In this document: positions 48,472 through 59,000 of the stretch, in pieces
How the letters are laid out: every line of letters begins with the position of its first letter
Numbering within the stretch: the first letter of the stretch is position 1
Origin: Methylosinus sp. LW4
GTDB taxonomy: Bacteria > Pseudomonadota > Alphaproteobacteria > Rhizobiales > Beijerinckiaceae
Reading direction: 5' to 3'
Length of the DNA stretch: 64,000 bases
Assembly: GCF_000379125.1 (NCBI RefSeq)
Contig: NZ_KB900626.1
Span: 2,738,667-2,802,666 of the forward strand
Made by a program: the position numbers and the translations under genes
Notes under the pieces: model-generated
Seen by the model: the letters and a program-made list of their open reading frames with translations, nothing else
What the model was told of the DNA's origin: nothing
Databases searched by the model: none

Positions 48472-49464
48472 ATGTATCTATCGCCGACATTTTTCCTCGA
48501 TCTCGGCCTGCGCACCATTGCGCGCAATCCTTTCTTCAGCCGCGATCGTCCCGTCCTCGTCGAAGGCGAAAGCGATTTTCGCTTGCTGGAAGGACAGGAA
48601 GGCCTCGTCGTCACGCTGGGGCCGAACACCTCCTTCTTCGATCGTCCCAATCGCTCCGTCTGCCGCTGGCCGGGCGTGAGAACAATTCCGCGCCAGAGCC
48701 CGCACGAGATTCCGCCACGCTCCTTTTTCGCCAATGAGGGCAGCGCCTTTCTGCAAATCTTCTGCGGCGGCGGCGACGTGCGGCTCAACCGCGTCACCAC
48801 CCTCGCCGATCAGCGACAGATTCTCCTTTCCGCCGGCGACGGCAATGTCGTCGAGAAGATCGATCTCTCCGAGCTCGCGCGCGACGGCGCGCCGCCGCTA
48901 AAGTTTCTGCAGCCCGCCTATCTCTGCTCCTCGGCCGAGGTAGCGATACGCTCGACGCCCTGCGACGCCGCCACGATGAGCTGGGCGCGCGCGCCCTATG
49001 TCTATCGCGCGGAAGAGACGGACGACGCGGAACGGCAAGCGATTCTCTGCCTCTCCGGCCGCACGATGGTGTGGTGCGAGCGCCTCGCGCCCGGCGAGAG
49101 CCGTGATTTCGCGCTCGGCAATGTCATCGCCGCAACAGAGAATATCGACTCCAAGCTGCGCCCGACGAGCCTGCGCCATCCCGACGACGCGGAGGCGAGC
49201 GACGATGCGCCGATCGCCTTCGCGACCAAGCCCGTGCGCACGCGCCTGCGCGAGTTCGCCGAGGCGACGGGCATTTTATTCGAATCGATGCGCGCGCGCG
49301 AAGGCTTCCTGGTGTGCGAATTGACCAATCGCTCGGACCGGCCGGCCTATGTCTATGTGCAGCTCAACAAGACCGGCTTTTATGGCGGCTCCGGCTTCGT
49401 CGGCTTGATGGTGAAGCTCGTCTCCGCCTTCTTGCGAATGTCGCATCTGCCGCTGCGCGCGTGA
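48472..49464 (+). CDS. Conserved-looking cytoplasmic protein, possibly AIM24-like
   Basis: 330 residues without signal peptide, predominantly beta. ILCLSGRTMVWCERLAPGESRDFALGNVIAATENID resembles the repeating motif of AIM24/TIGR00266-type beta-solenoid proteins, but the match is weak and from memory. No neighbours give a function. The gene lies between the Att-like operon and a convergent Rieske oxygenase gene. Confidence 0.45.
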   Translation: MYLSPTFFLDLGLRTIARNPFFSRDRPVLVEGESDFRLLEGQEGLVVTLGPNTSFFDRPNRSVCRWPGVRTIPRQSPHEIPPRSFFANEGSAFLQIFCGGGDVRLNRVTTLADQRQILLSAGDGNVVEKIDLSELARDGAPPLKFLQPAYLCSSAEVAIRSTPCDAATMSWARAPYVYRAEETDDAERQAILCLSGRTMVWCERLAPGESRDFALGNVIAATENIDSKLRPTSLRHPDDAEASDDAPIAFATKPVRTRLREFAEATGILFESMRAREGFLVCELTNRSDRPAYVYVQLNKTGFYGGSGFVGLMVKLVSAFLRMSHLPLRA

Positions 49465-49527
49465 AACACGGAAAGATTCTAGGCCTCTGCTTTGACGCGT
49501 TTCCAACGCCCTTCGGCTCAAAACGCT

Positions 49528-50658
49528 CTATCCACGATCGGGCAACGGCAGGCCATTCTCGATGAGCACGCTGCGCAGATCGAGGATCGCCGGAAATATC
49601 TCCTGATTGCGATCCTCGCCCTGCGCGTCGAAAGCCGCCTGCTCCAATTCGCAGATCCAGCGATCTTCCGCGAAAATGCCATTGGTGAACCAGACGATCG
49701 CGGGCCAGAAGAGATCGAGCAGGAAGGAATGCTTCGCCGGCCGCTTGATCATGATCATGCCGAAAGTGTGATTGATCTTCTGCGCGCGATCGACCGGAAT
49801 ATAGCAGTTCCACAGATCGAGCGCCGGCTCGCGCGCGCCCGCGGTAAAGAATTTCAGCGTCTGATAGGGATAGTCGGTGCGGATCACCATTCGATCGCCC
49901 GGCGGCGTCGCCAGCGCCTCGGCCGAAAGCGGCGCGCGCTTGAAGCGCCATTTGCCGCGATTGAGAATGAAATTCTCGCCGAAGGGCTGTCGGCCGCTGA
50001 CGCGGCGGAAGCTGTAGGTCGCCTCCGCCCAGGCGTCGCCCCTGCGGCTGCCGAGAAAATAGGTCTTGATTCCGCCCATCAGCCGGCGATGCAGAAACTG
50101 ATGATTCATATCCATCAGATTCTCGTGCATGAAGCTGTAATGGCAGCCGGCGCGGCGGTTCAGATAGCGGATTTTGTAACGGCTGTCGGTCGCCGAGGGC
50201 ACATCTGGAAAAGGCGTCAGCTCCGCGCGCGCGGCGTCGCCCGGAAAGACGAAGACGAGCCCATAGGCCTCCCGGCACGGATAGCTGCGCACGCCGGTCG
50301 CGGCGCGGCTGCAATCGGCCGCATAGGGCAGCGACACGCAGGCGCCGCTCGCGTCATAGGCCCAGCCATGATAGCCGCAGCGTATCGTCTCCTCCTCGAC
50401 CACGCCGGCGCTGAGCGGCACTTGCCGATGCGCGCAACGATCCTCGAGCGCGAACACGCCGCGACGCCCGCGCGCCAGCACGATCGGATCGCCGGCGAAA
50501 GAGCAACGATGCGTCTTGCCCTTGCGCACATCCGCGCTGCGCGCGACGGGATACCAGAAATTCGGATCGAGAGCGGTCTTGCGTATATCGCGGGACACGG
50601 CCGTCCGGGCATCGGTCGCAATCGTCGCCGCCGTATCGTCCGCCATGCCCGTTTCCAT
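49528..50658 (-). CDS. Rieske-type non-heme iron oxygenase, alpha subunit
   Basis: 376-residue oxygenase of the VanA/pheophorbide-a-oxygenase-like single-component class. The Rieske [2Fe-2S] site is C75-x-H77 and C94-x2-H97 (CAHRQVPL, CGYHGW). The mononuclear iron ligands are in HENLMDMNHQFLH. No separate reductase is beside it. Substrate unknown; aromatic demethylation is typical of this group. Start is ATG 50658 or 50646 (METG versus MADD). Confidence 0.85.
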   Translation of the reverse strand: METGMADDTAATIATDARTAVSRDIRKTALDPNFWYPVARSADVRKGKTHRCSFAGDPIVLARGRRGVFALEDRCAHRQVPLSAGVVEEETIRCGYHGWAYDASGACVSLPYAADCSRAATGVRSYPCREAYGLVFVFPGDAARAELTPFPDVPSATDSRYKIRYLNRRAGCHYSFMHENLMDMNHQFLHRRLMGGIKTYFLGSRRGDAWAEATYSFRRVSGRQPFGENFILNRGKWRFKRAPLSAEALATPPGDRMVIRTDYPYQTLKFFTAGAREPALDLWNCYIPVDRAQKINHTFGMIMIKRPAKHSFLLDLFWPAIVWFTNGIFAEDRWICELEQAAFDAQGEDRNQEIFPAILDLRSVLIENGLPLPDRG

Positions 50659-50747
50659 CGACCCGAAATCTCACGCAGCACGCCTCATAATAAAAAAGCC
50701 CGCCGGGGTAAACCTCTCACTTCCTTCGTGAAAAAGCCGGACGCCTG

Positions 50748-53093
50748 TCATTCGATCGTCACTTCCACGATATGGGACGCGCCGGGCCGCAGCGGCAGGC
50801 GCGCTTGAATGCGATGCGTCCCCGGCTGCATGGGCCAATAGACGGGCTCATTGGCGTCGGCGAGCCGAAACGGCCGGCCGTCCACCATCCAGAGTATCTG
50901 CTCCACGGAGCCCGGCGCCGATGCGCGCAATGCGAGACGATTGAGCTCCGGCGGCAGCTCTGGATTGCGCCAAACATGCGTTTTATGCTCGGGCGTCGTG
51001 ATGGCGAGTTCGACAGTCTCGTCGCGCGACGCCGGCCGCGCGGCGAGCTCCATTGCGCCGCGCGTCGGCGGCGCCATTTGCGGCCTCACCCATTCGACCA
51101 GCGTCTCCCCGCAGCGTCCATCGCTGCGGCCGCCGGCGAGGCACATTTCCACCGGAACGCGGCCCTGCGGCGGCGGAAAGGATTCCGTCTCGATCTCGCC
51201 GGCCTTCGCGCCATGGATGAGCGTCAGCGCCGCATGCGCGAGCCGCGCGCTGGATGCGGCGCCGCTCAGCCGATTCATCGCGCCGGCGTCGCCGCGCCCG
51301 ATCCATACGCCGACAATGGCCTTGCGCGAATAGGCGATGGTCCAGGCGTCGCGATAGGCCTGCGACGTGCCGGTCTTCACCGCGACGGCGAAAGGATATT
51401 CGAGCGGCCCGTAGCGCGGAAAGCTCGGCAAGCGCGCGAGCGGATCGGCCAGCATGGAGGTGACGAGGCGCGCCGTGTCGCTCGACATCACGCGAATGGA
51501 GCGGCGCCGTCGCTGCTCTTTCGCAAAGACGAGATCGGAGAGCACGCCATCTTCCGCGAGCGCGCCATAGGCGCGCATCAGATGCTCGAGCCTGGTCGGC
51601 AATGCGCCGATCGCCATGGAGAGGCCGAAGGATTCGGCCGGGGCCTCGAGATCATGCAGGCCGAGATCGTGCAGAAATTGAAAATTCGCCTCGAGCCCGA
51701 CGCGGCGCATGAGATTGGTCGCCGGCACATTGCGCGAATTGGCGAGCGCCTGCCGCGGCAGCATCGGCCCGAGAAAAGCGCCATCGGCGTTGTTGACGCC
51801 GGATGCGCCCTCTGGAACGTCGGCGAGGAGATCGGTGGGCTCCAGAACGCCGCGCTCGAATGCGAGCGCATAGACGAAAGGCTTCAGCGTCGAGCCCGGC
51901 GAGCGCAGCGCGCGGGTGAAATCGATGGCGCCGTCGCGCCAGTCGCGATAATCGGAGGAGCCTATGTCCGCGAGCACGGCGCCCGCGCCGCGCTCCACCA
52001 CCATCAGCGCGACTTGCCGCGCGCCGGCGGAGCGCCAGAGCGAGAGATAACGCCGCGCGAGATGCGCGAGCTTGTCCTGCAATGAGAGATCGATGGTCGC
52101 GCCGATGCGCGGATCATGCGGCGAGGTGGGCGCTATGAGGCCTTCGCGCGCCAGCGCCTCATAGCGCAGCGAGAGATGCAGCGCATCCGGCCGCCGCGCC
52201 GCGCCGATGGGACGCAAGCTCGCGAGCTGCTGTGTCGCGAGCGCGATCTGCGCGGGCTCGACGAGCGCCTCGCGCGACAAATAGCCGAGCGCGCGAGCGG
52301 CGCGCGCCCGCGCGAGGACGAGCCCGCTCTCGCGAAAGAGATTCATGCGGCCGGGCGATTGCGGAACGGCGGCCAGCAGAGCGATCTCCGCGAGCGAGAG
52401 ATCTTCGACGGGCTTGTCGAAGTAAAAGCGCGCGGCATGGGCGATTCCATGGCTGCCATTGCCATAGGGCGCGAGCCGCAGATAATGCGCGAGCACCGCC
52501 TGACGGCCATGGCGCGCGATGAGCGCGATCCCCGTCGCCGCCTCCGTGATCTTGGCGGCAAAGCTGCGCGGCGCGGGATTTTGCATGCGCGCGACTTGCA
52601 TGGCGATGGTGGAGGCGCCCTCGCGGCGCTTGCGTCCGACGAGATTGCGCCAGGCCGCGCGCAGCAGAGCGCGCGCATCGACGCCCATATGCGAGGCGAA
52701 GCGCCGATCCTCGAGCGCGAGCGTCGCGAGCGCGACGCGCGGCGGAATTTCGCGCAGCGGCCAATAGCCATAGTCGATCCGCGCCGCATCACGCGCGCCG
52801 ATCTGCGTAAGAAAAGCGCCGTTACGATCATAGACCATCGGCGTCGGCCGCGGCGCGGAAAGAGCGGCGCGGGAAAGCGCCGCCTGCGCAAGAAAAGCAG
52901 CCGGAAAGAGTGCGACAACGATGAAGAATGATAAGAAAAAAACGGGCCCCCTCCTTCTCCCACTCGTGGGAGAAGGTGTCGCGCGAATGCGCGACGGATG
53001 AGGGTCCGGTCCGCCAGAACCCTCATCCGACCCCGCTTCGCGGGGCTGCCTTCTCCCGCGCAGCGGGAGAAGGAATCCGCGAACCTTCCTCAC
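50748..53093 (-). CDS. pbpC: Penicillin-binding protein 1C
   Basis: 781 residues. After a basic cytoplasmic tail and a membrane helix (about 50-75), the transglycosylase domain carries EDRRFASHMGVD (catalytic E), followed by the transpeptidase domain with SPGSTLKPF (catalytic Ser and Lys) and KTGTS, then a C-terminal PBP1C beta-domain. The GTG at 53093 overlaps the alpha-2-macroglobulin stop (GTGA), but the first 50 residues are encoded almost entirely by a palindromic repeat element (52953-53073); no normal start codon exists between that element and the membrane helix. pbpC next to an alpha-2-macroglobulin gene is the usual bacterial arrangement. Confidence 0.93.
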   Translation of the reverse strand: MRKVRGFLLPLRGRRQPREAGSDEGSGGPDPHPSRIRATPSPTSGRRRGPVFFLSFFIVVALFPAAFLAQAALSRAALSAPRPTPMVYDRNGAFLTQIGARDAARIDYGYWPLREIPPRVALATLALEDRRFASHMGVDARALLRAAWRNLVGRKRREGASTIAMQVARMQNPAPRSFAAKITEAATGIALIARHGRQAVLAHYLRLAPYGNGSHGIAHAARFYFDKPVEDLSLAEIALLAAVPQSPGRMNLFRESGLVLARARAARALGYLSREALVEPAQIALATQQLASLRPIGAARRPDALHLSLRYEALAREGLIAPTSPHDPRIGATIDLSLQDKLAHLARRYLSLWRSAGARQVALMVVERGAGAVLADIGSSDYRDWRDGAIDFTRALRSPGSTLKPFVYALAFERGVLEPTDLLADVPEGASGVNNADGAFLGPMLPRQALANSRNVPATNLMRRVGLEANFQFLHDLGLHDLEAPAESFGLSMAIGALPTRLEHLMRAYGALAEDGVLSDLVFAKEQRRRRSIRVMSSDTARLVTSMLADPLARLPSFPRYGPLEYPFAVAVKTGTSQAYRDAWTIAYSRKAIVGVWIGRGDAGAMNRLSGAASSARLAHAALTLIHGAKAGEIETESFPPPQGRVPVEMCLAGGRSDGRCGETLVEWVRPQMAPPTRGAMELAARPASRDETVELAITTPEHKTHVWRNPELPPELNRLALRASAPGSVEQILWMVDGRPFRLADANEPVYWPMQPGTHRIQARLPLRPGASHIVEVTIE
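52953..53073. repeat. Composite palindromic repeat element at the pbpC 5' end
   Basis: Five nested or adjacent palindromes in 121 bases: CCTTCTCCCAC/GTGGGAGAAGG (52953-52976), TCGCGC/GCGCGA (52979-52994), GGATGAGGGT/ACCCTCATCC (52996-53028), CCCCGC/GCGGGG (53031-53045), and CCTTCTCCCGC/GCGGGAGAAGG (53049-53073). Outer arms CCTTCTCCC and GGGAGAAGG also pair across the whole element. This is the build of Rhizobiales intergenic mosaic repeats. Confidence 0.9.
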
Positions 53094-56000
53094 TTCGCGA
53101 TTTCCACGCGCTTGCCGGCGCTCTGCGCTTGCAGGCCCTTCTTATACATCGTCTCGACGACGCCCGGCGGCTCGGTGAAAGCGCCCGCCGTCTGCGCCTT
53201 GGCGCGAAAGGCGAAACGATAGGCTCCCTTCGGCAATTGGTCGTAAGCATAGAACACACGATCGTCGCCGAAGGAGACGCTGGTCGGCGCCAGTGTCGGC
53301 GCAATCGACGGCTGCGCCTCGGCGGGCGCCGTCGCGAGATTGGGATTCAAAGGCTCGAAGCCCGCCGGCAACGGCAGCGACATCGCGACATGAGTGCGAT
53401 CCTGCGGATTGACGAGCTCCGCCGTCTCCTCGATCACATCGCCGATGGCGAGCTTCACGACGCCATTCTCCGCGGCGATTTTTTCCAAGGGCGCATCCGC
53501 CTTGCCGACGCGCAGAATGTCGCGCGTCAGCGCGAAGCCTTCGCTCACCGGCAGAGCCTTCGCGCCGCTCTCTTTTGGCTCGTAGCGCGTCTCGACCAGC
53601 GCCACGATCGGCGCCGCTCCACGATTGACGATCGTCAGCGCCGAAGGCGCCGCGCCGCTCTCGCGCAGGATGGGATTATTGGCGTCCAGCGTCAGCAGGC
53701 GCGACGGCGCGCCCTCCTGCGAGAGCTCGATCTGCAGAGGCGATTGCGGACGCCGCCATACTTCCGCCAGCGCGTCGATCGCCGCAGCGGTGGCGTTGGT
53801 CGAGCCCCAGCCGTCGCCCTCGCCCAATCGCAGCAATGCGTCGCGCAACAGCCCCGCGCGCGGATCGGACGGCGAGGCGACCGTGACGGCGCGCAGCATC
53901 TCCGCCAGCGAACGCGTCTCGGAGGGCAAAATCACCGGATTGCCGCCGTCCGCCGCCTGGCCCGCATAATATTGCGCGCCATTGCGTGAGAGAATCTTCA
54001 CGCGGCTCCACAGCGAATCGAGCAAGGAATCGACGATGCGCCGATCGCCAGATTGCGCGCGCACGGCGGCGCGCGTCAGCTCCGCCACGCTGACGCCCGC
54101 CATGAAATCGGCATGGCGCGACAGCTCGGCGACATAGGATTCGTCGAGCTTGCCGCCGTCGGCGAGCGCGATCAGCGCCTCGACGCGCTCGCGCAATTCC
54201 TCGCCAGAGAGCAGGCGTGGATAATCCGAGCGCAGCGACAGCTTCAACACATTGGCGAGACGATCGGCGAGCGGCTTGTCGATCGGTTCGCCCGCGCGCT
54301 CTGCGCCGACGAGGAAAGAATAGGCCCAGGCGGTGAGCGACACATTTCCGCGCGCGCGCGGCCAGAAGGCGACGAGCCCATCGGCGTCGACTGCTTGATC
54401 GATCGCGCGGATCGTGTTGCGCACATCGCCGGAAAGACGACTCTCGAGCCCCGCGGCCGAGAGAATCGGCGTGAAATTTTTGAGCGCCAGCGCCGAGCGC
54501 GCGAGCGAAAGGCGCTGCTCCGTGCAGCCGTAAGGATATTCGACGAGCGCGTTCAATCCCGCGACGAGCCGCACCAGAGCGGGATCGCCGGCGAGCGTCA
54601 CGTCACGGCGGAAGGAGCCGGGCCGCGCGGCGTCGGTCGCGGCCGCGAGGGTCTTGCTCTCGCCGGGCGCGATCTCGACGATCTCATAGCGCCGCACCGG
54701 CAGACGATCCGGCCTGATCGGCAATTCGATCTCCACCGCATCGCGCGCATGGTCGGCGTCGCGCTCCACGCGAAAATTCAGCTTCACGCTCTCCTTGCCG
54801 GGCGCCGGCTCCGGCACGCTCGCGCGGACGTCTATGCGCGTGGGCTTGTTCGCGATCCAGCTGAAAGCCTGCGGCGCATTGCTCGCCAGCGTCAGCCCCT
54901 CCGCGGCGATCGAGGCTCTGCCGACGCCTCCCGGTCCTTCGACGATGCGCGCGAGCACGGACACATCGAGCGCATCGCCCGGCCGCAGGAAGCGCGGCAG
55001 CACGGGCTGCGCGACGAGCTCCTGACGAATGAGCATCTCGCCCGTCGCATAGCCGAAGCGATCGGCGCCGCTCGCCGCCTTGGCGCGCAGCTTGAACACG
55101 GTGAGCGAGTCGGGCAGCTTCACCTTGATTTTGGCGATTCCATCGGCGCCCACTTTCACGCTCGGCAGATAGATCGGCACGGGCGTGAAATTCTTGCGCA
55201 CGCTGACATTGGTTTCCGCGCCCCATTCGTCGAGGCCGGCGTCGCCGCCGGGAATCTCCTCCAGCGGAATCTTGCCGAAAGCGAGATTGCGCGTGTCGCG
55301 CGCGGCGAGCTTCGTCTCGCGCTCGACGATGAAATCCGGCAGCGGATCGAGCGGCCGTTCCTTGGCGAGCGACAGCACCGCCTGATCCACCATCCAAAAT
55401 GTCGTTTCGCCCGCGAGCGGCTTGCCGAGATCATCGGAAAGACGAAGCGTGACCTCCACCTCCTGCCCCGGCCGCGCCTTCGCGGGATAATCGAGCTTCG
55501 CGGTCACGATATTCTTGACCGGCGTGACCTCGATCCATTTGGTCGCGGCGATTGTCACCGGCTTGCCCTGGTCGATATTGGAGGCCGGCGGCGGCGCGCT
55601 GTCCTTCAAGCGTCCGCGCATGATGAGGAAATGCACGGCGAGCTTCGGCGTCTGCTCCTTGCGCAGCGCGAGCGTGTAGCGCCCGAAGCCATTGGCGATG
55701 TCGATGAGCTGATAATCGAACACGCCATTGGGCTGCTCGACGATGGCGAGCGCCTTGGCGTTCTGGAACGGCGATTGAACGATGAGCGTCGCCGTCTCCC
55801 CCGGCGCATAGGCTTGCTTGTCGGTCGTGATGGTCGCGGTGGAAGCCGGAGGACGCTGGAAGGTCACGGGCGTATTGCCGCCGACGAAGAAATCGACGCT
55901 CACCTGCTGACGGCGGCCGATGCGATCATAGGCTTCCAGCTGCACGACATAAACGCCGGCCTCGCGCGCCTCCAGCTCGATTTTCTGCGCCTCTTTCGCG

Positions 56001-59000
56001 CTCGTCAGTTTGCGCTCGAGGAGCGTGTCCTCGATCACCTGCGTCACATATTTCGCCGCGCCCTGCGCGAAATCGGACGCCTGCAGCGTCGACGCCCAAT
56101 TGCGCTTGATGAAGCGCATGGTGACGGGGAGTCCTTCCACCGCCTCGCCCTTGCCGTCGAGCGCGAGAAACTCCGGCGTCACCGCGCCGGGCCGCTCGAC
56201 ATAGCGTGGCAGCTTCACGCCGAGCGCGAAAGGCGGAACGGCAATGACATTCTGCACATTGCGCACCTCTATTCCATCGTCGCCGGTGACGGTCGCCTCG
56301 ATCGAATAGCGGCGCGGCTGCGCGGTCGGCTCTATCGTCGTGTCGAAGGTCATGCGCGAGGCGCCGCCGGCGTCTGTGCGCGCGTCACGCTCCAGCACCG
56401 GCGAGGATTTGAACTTGCCTTCGCCGGAGAAGCGCGCGTCGCTCGAGAACAAAAAGCCTTCGCGTCCCGGCGGCTGAAACACATGCGGAAACTGCACGGC
56501 GCGCCATTTCACCGGCCGTTCCGCGACGAGACCGCCGGCGAAATAGCGCGCGATGAGATCGACATTGAACTCGCCGTCGAGCGGAACGATCTGCGGCGCG
56601 TTCAGCGCCACCTCGAATGTCGGCAGCCGATAGGCCTCTTTCTTGAACGAAAACTGTCCGCAGGAGGCGGTCTGCGGCGCTTCGCCCTCGGCCTCTGCGC
56701 TTTCGCTCGGCTCGGCCTCATCGCCTTTCGTCTCGCTCTTCTTCGGCTTTGCGCCATCGGGCTCGAAACGCAGCGAATAATCGCCGGTCGCCGGCGTCTG
56801 CGCGTCGAATTTGTGATAGAAGCTCCCCGCCGCGTCGAGCTTCACCGGAATGCGCCATTCCTGATTGCCGGGGCCGGAGACGACCAGCGTGCCTCCGGCT
56901 TTCGCAATGGCGAGAGCGCCATCGCGATAGGCGCGCACGAAGCCCTTTATGTGCACCGGCTCCTCGGGCCGATAGATCGGCCGCTCGGCGAAGACATGGC
57001 AGAGCGTGCGCGGCTCTTCCTTGCGCGGCTCCTGCGGATTCGCGGTCCAGGCGAGCCAGGCGCCATCCGGCTTCGTCCAATTCTCGCGCGCATATTCGGA
57101 GGGGCCGTCATTGGCGTCCAATAGGAGCGTGTCGAGGCCCTTGGTCACGACGATGCGGCGCACATCGGCTTCCGCGCGCTTGCCGGGATCGAAGGCGAAG
57201 AAGCCGGAATTGTCGGTGGTCCCGCGCGCGAGCGTGACGAATTTCTCGCCCTTCACGCCTTCGAGCCGCACTTCCGCGCCGGAGACAGGCTGCGCAGTAG
57301 CGAGCGAAGTGACGACGAAGCGCACGCGCGCGCGCTCCTCTATCGCGCTCAGCGACAGATCGGTCACTTGCGCGCGCAGCCAATGGCGCTTCTTCTCATC
57401 CACGGCGCGCAGGCCGATGAGATAGGTTCCCGGCTGTCCGGCGCCCGCGATCTTGGCGAATTCGCTCGAGAGATCGAGGCCGAATTTCGCATCGGCGCCA
57501 TTGCGGCGGATCGGCAGATCGAGCAGCGCGGAAACGGCGGGCGAGCCCAGCGCCTTTATGCGCGCGGCGATCGCCTCGGCCTCCGGCGCATCCGTCTCCG
57601 CCCAATGCGCGGGCTCATTGCCGGGCAGCGGCGGCGCGGCGCTGTCCTCCGTCTCGACGCCGCTCTTGGGGAAAGGCCAGAAGTCGCGCGCGAGCGGATC
57701 GATCGCATGAATGCGAATATCGGCGCGATCATAGCCGCGTCCGCGCAGCGGCAGCAATTGCGGTCCGAAGCGCTCGACCAATCCTTGCGCGGCGTCCCAT
57801 GCGAGCGCCGGGCGGTCGCGATCGAAAGCGAAGCGCAGCGCGAAGCGCGAGGCGAGCGCGCGCTTTCTGACGTCGTTCAGAGCGCCCGGCGCGAGCGCCA
57901 GCTCATAGACGCGATCGGATAGAAACTTGCCATAGACATTGAGGCGCTTGTGGTCGATCTCGACAGAGAGATCGTCGACCGGCGGCGAGATGCGCAGCGC
58001 CTCGCGCGCGCGCAAAATATCGATCTCGCCCGGCTGCTCGGTGAAGCTCAATGTCAGCCGGCGCCGATTGGCGGGCTGGTAATTGGAAACGGGCGCGGAG
58101 TCTTCCTCGCCCTCCGATGAAGCCGACGCCGGCGGGACGGCGTAGCCGAAGGCGCAGCGCAGCACGCCGTCCTGCTTGTCGTCGCTCCAGCCGCGGCCGC
58201 AGCTCGCCTCGGTGACGGCGAAAGGCGCGGCGGAACGCGCGCGCAATTCGAATATCTCATCGTCGAGGCCCGGCTCGTCGGCGAGCTTCAAGCGCAAGAT
58301 CGCGACGCGCCCGTCGCGGATCGACTCGCGCAAGCGAATGGCGACGCTCTGCGCGGCGTTGCGATCGGCGCGCTCGAGCGGGCGAATGTCATAGTCCTTC
58401 GGCGTCAGCAATTGTCCGCCGAGCGGCGAGATTCCGGGCGCAGGACGCAATTCGATCGTCAGCATCCGCGCCAGCGCGGCGATGTCCACGGGCTCGGGAA
58501 AAGTGAGCGTGATCTGCTCGAGATCGGCGATCGGATCGGCGCTCTCGGTCGGATTGGTGGAAGAGGGCGTCGGCAGCAGCGCGACGAGCCGCGTCGCCGC
58601 GGCGCCCGCCTCTATGTCGACGCGCTGCAGTGGCTTCCACGGCTCGGCTGGACGAAATTGCAATGCGCGTGCGCCGATCCATCGCCATTCGCCGGCGGGC
58701 TCGCCGGAGAGCTTGGCGAATTTCTCATGCGCGTCTTCCGGTCCGCCGGCCTTGGGGCCGATGTCGCGATCGAAGAAGATGGTGATGGGGTCGAAGCTGC
58801 GCAGAAATTTGTCCGGCACGATGCGCGCGCCATCGGCGCGGCGCAATTGATCGAAGGGCGCCGGCTCGGCGCGCAGCGGCGCGGAGACGCAGAGACCGGA
58901 GAGAAGAAGCAAAGCGAGGAGCGCGCGCGACAGAGCGCCTCTGCAAAGGGCGCCCGTCATCGCGAGGAGCGAAGCGACGAAGCGATCCAGGGGTCGCCCT

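Noticed and set aside
54053-57124. Long open frame antisense to the alpha-2-macroglobulin gene (about 1,020 codons)
   Set aside because: Same cause; composition of Arg/His/Asp-rich shadow protein and no ribosome site.
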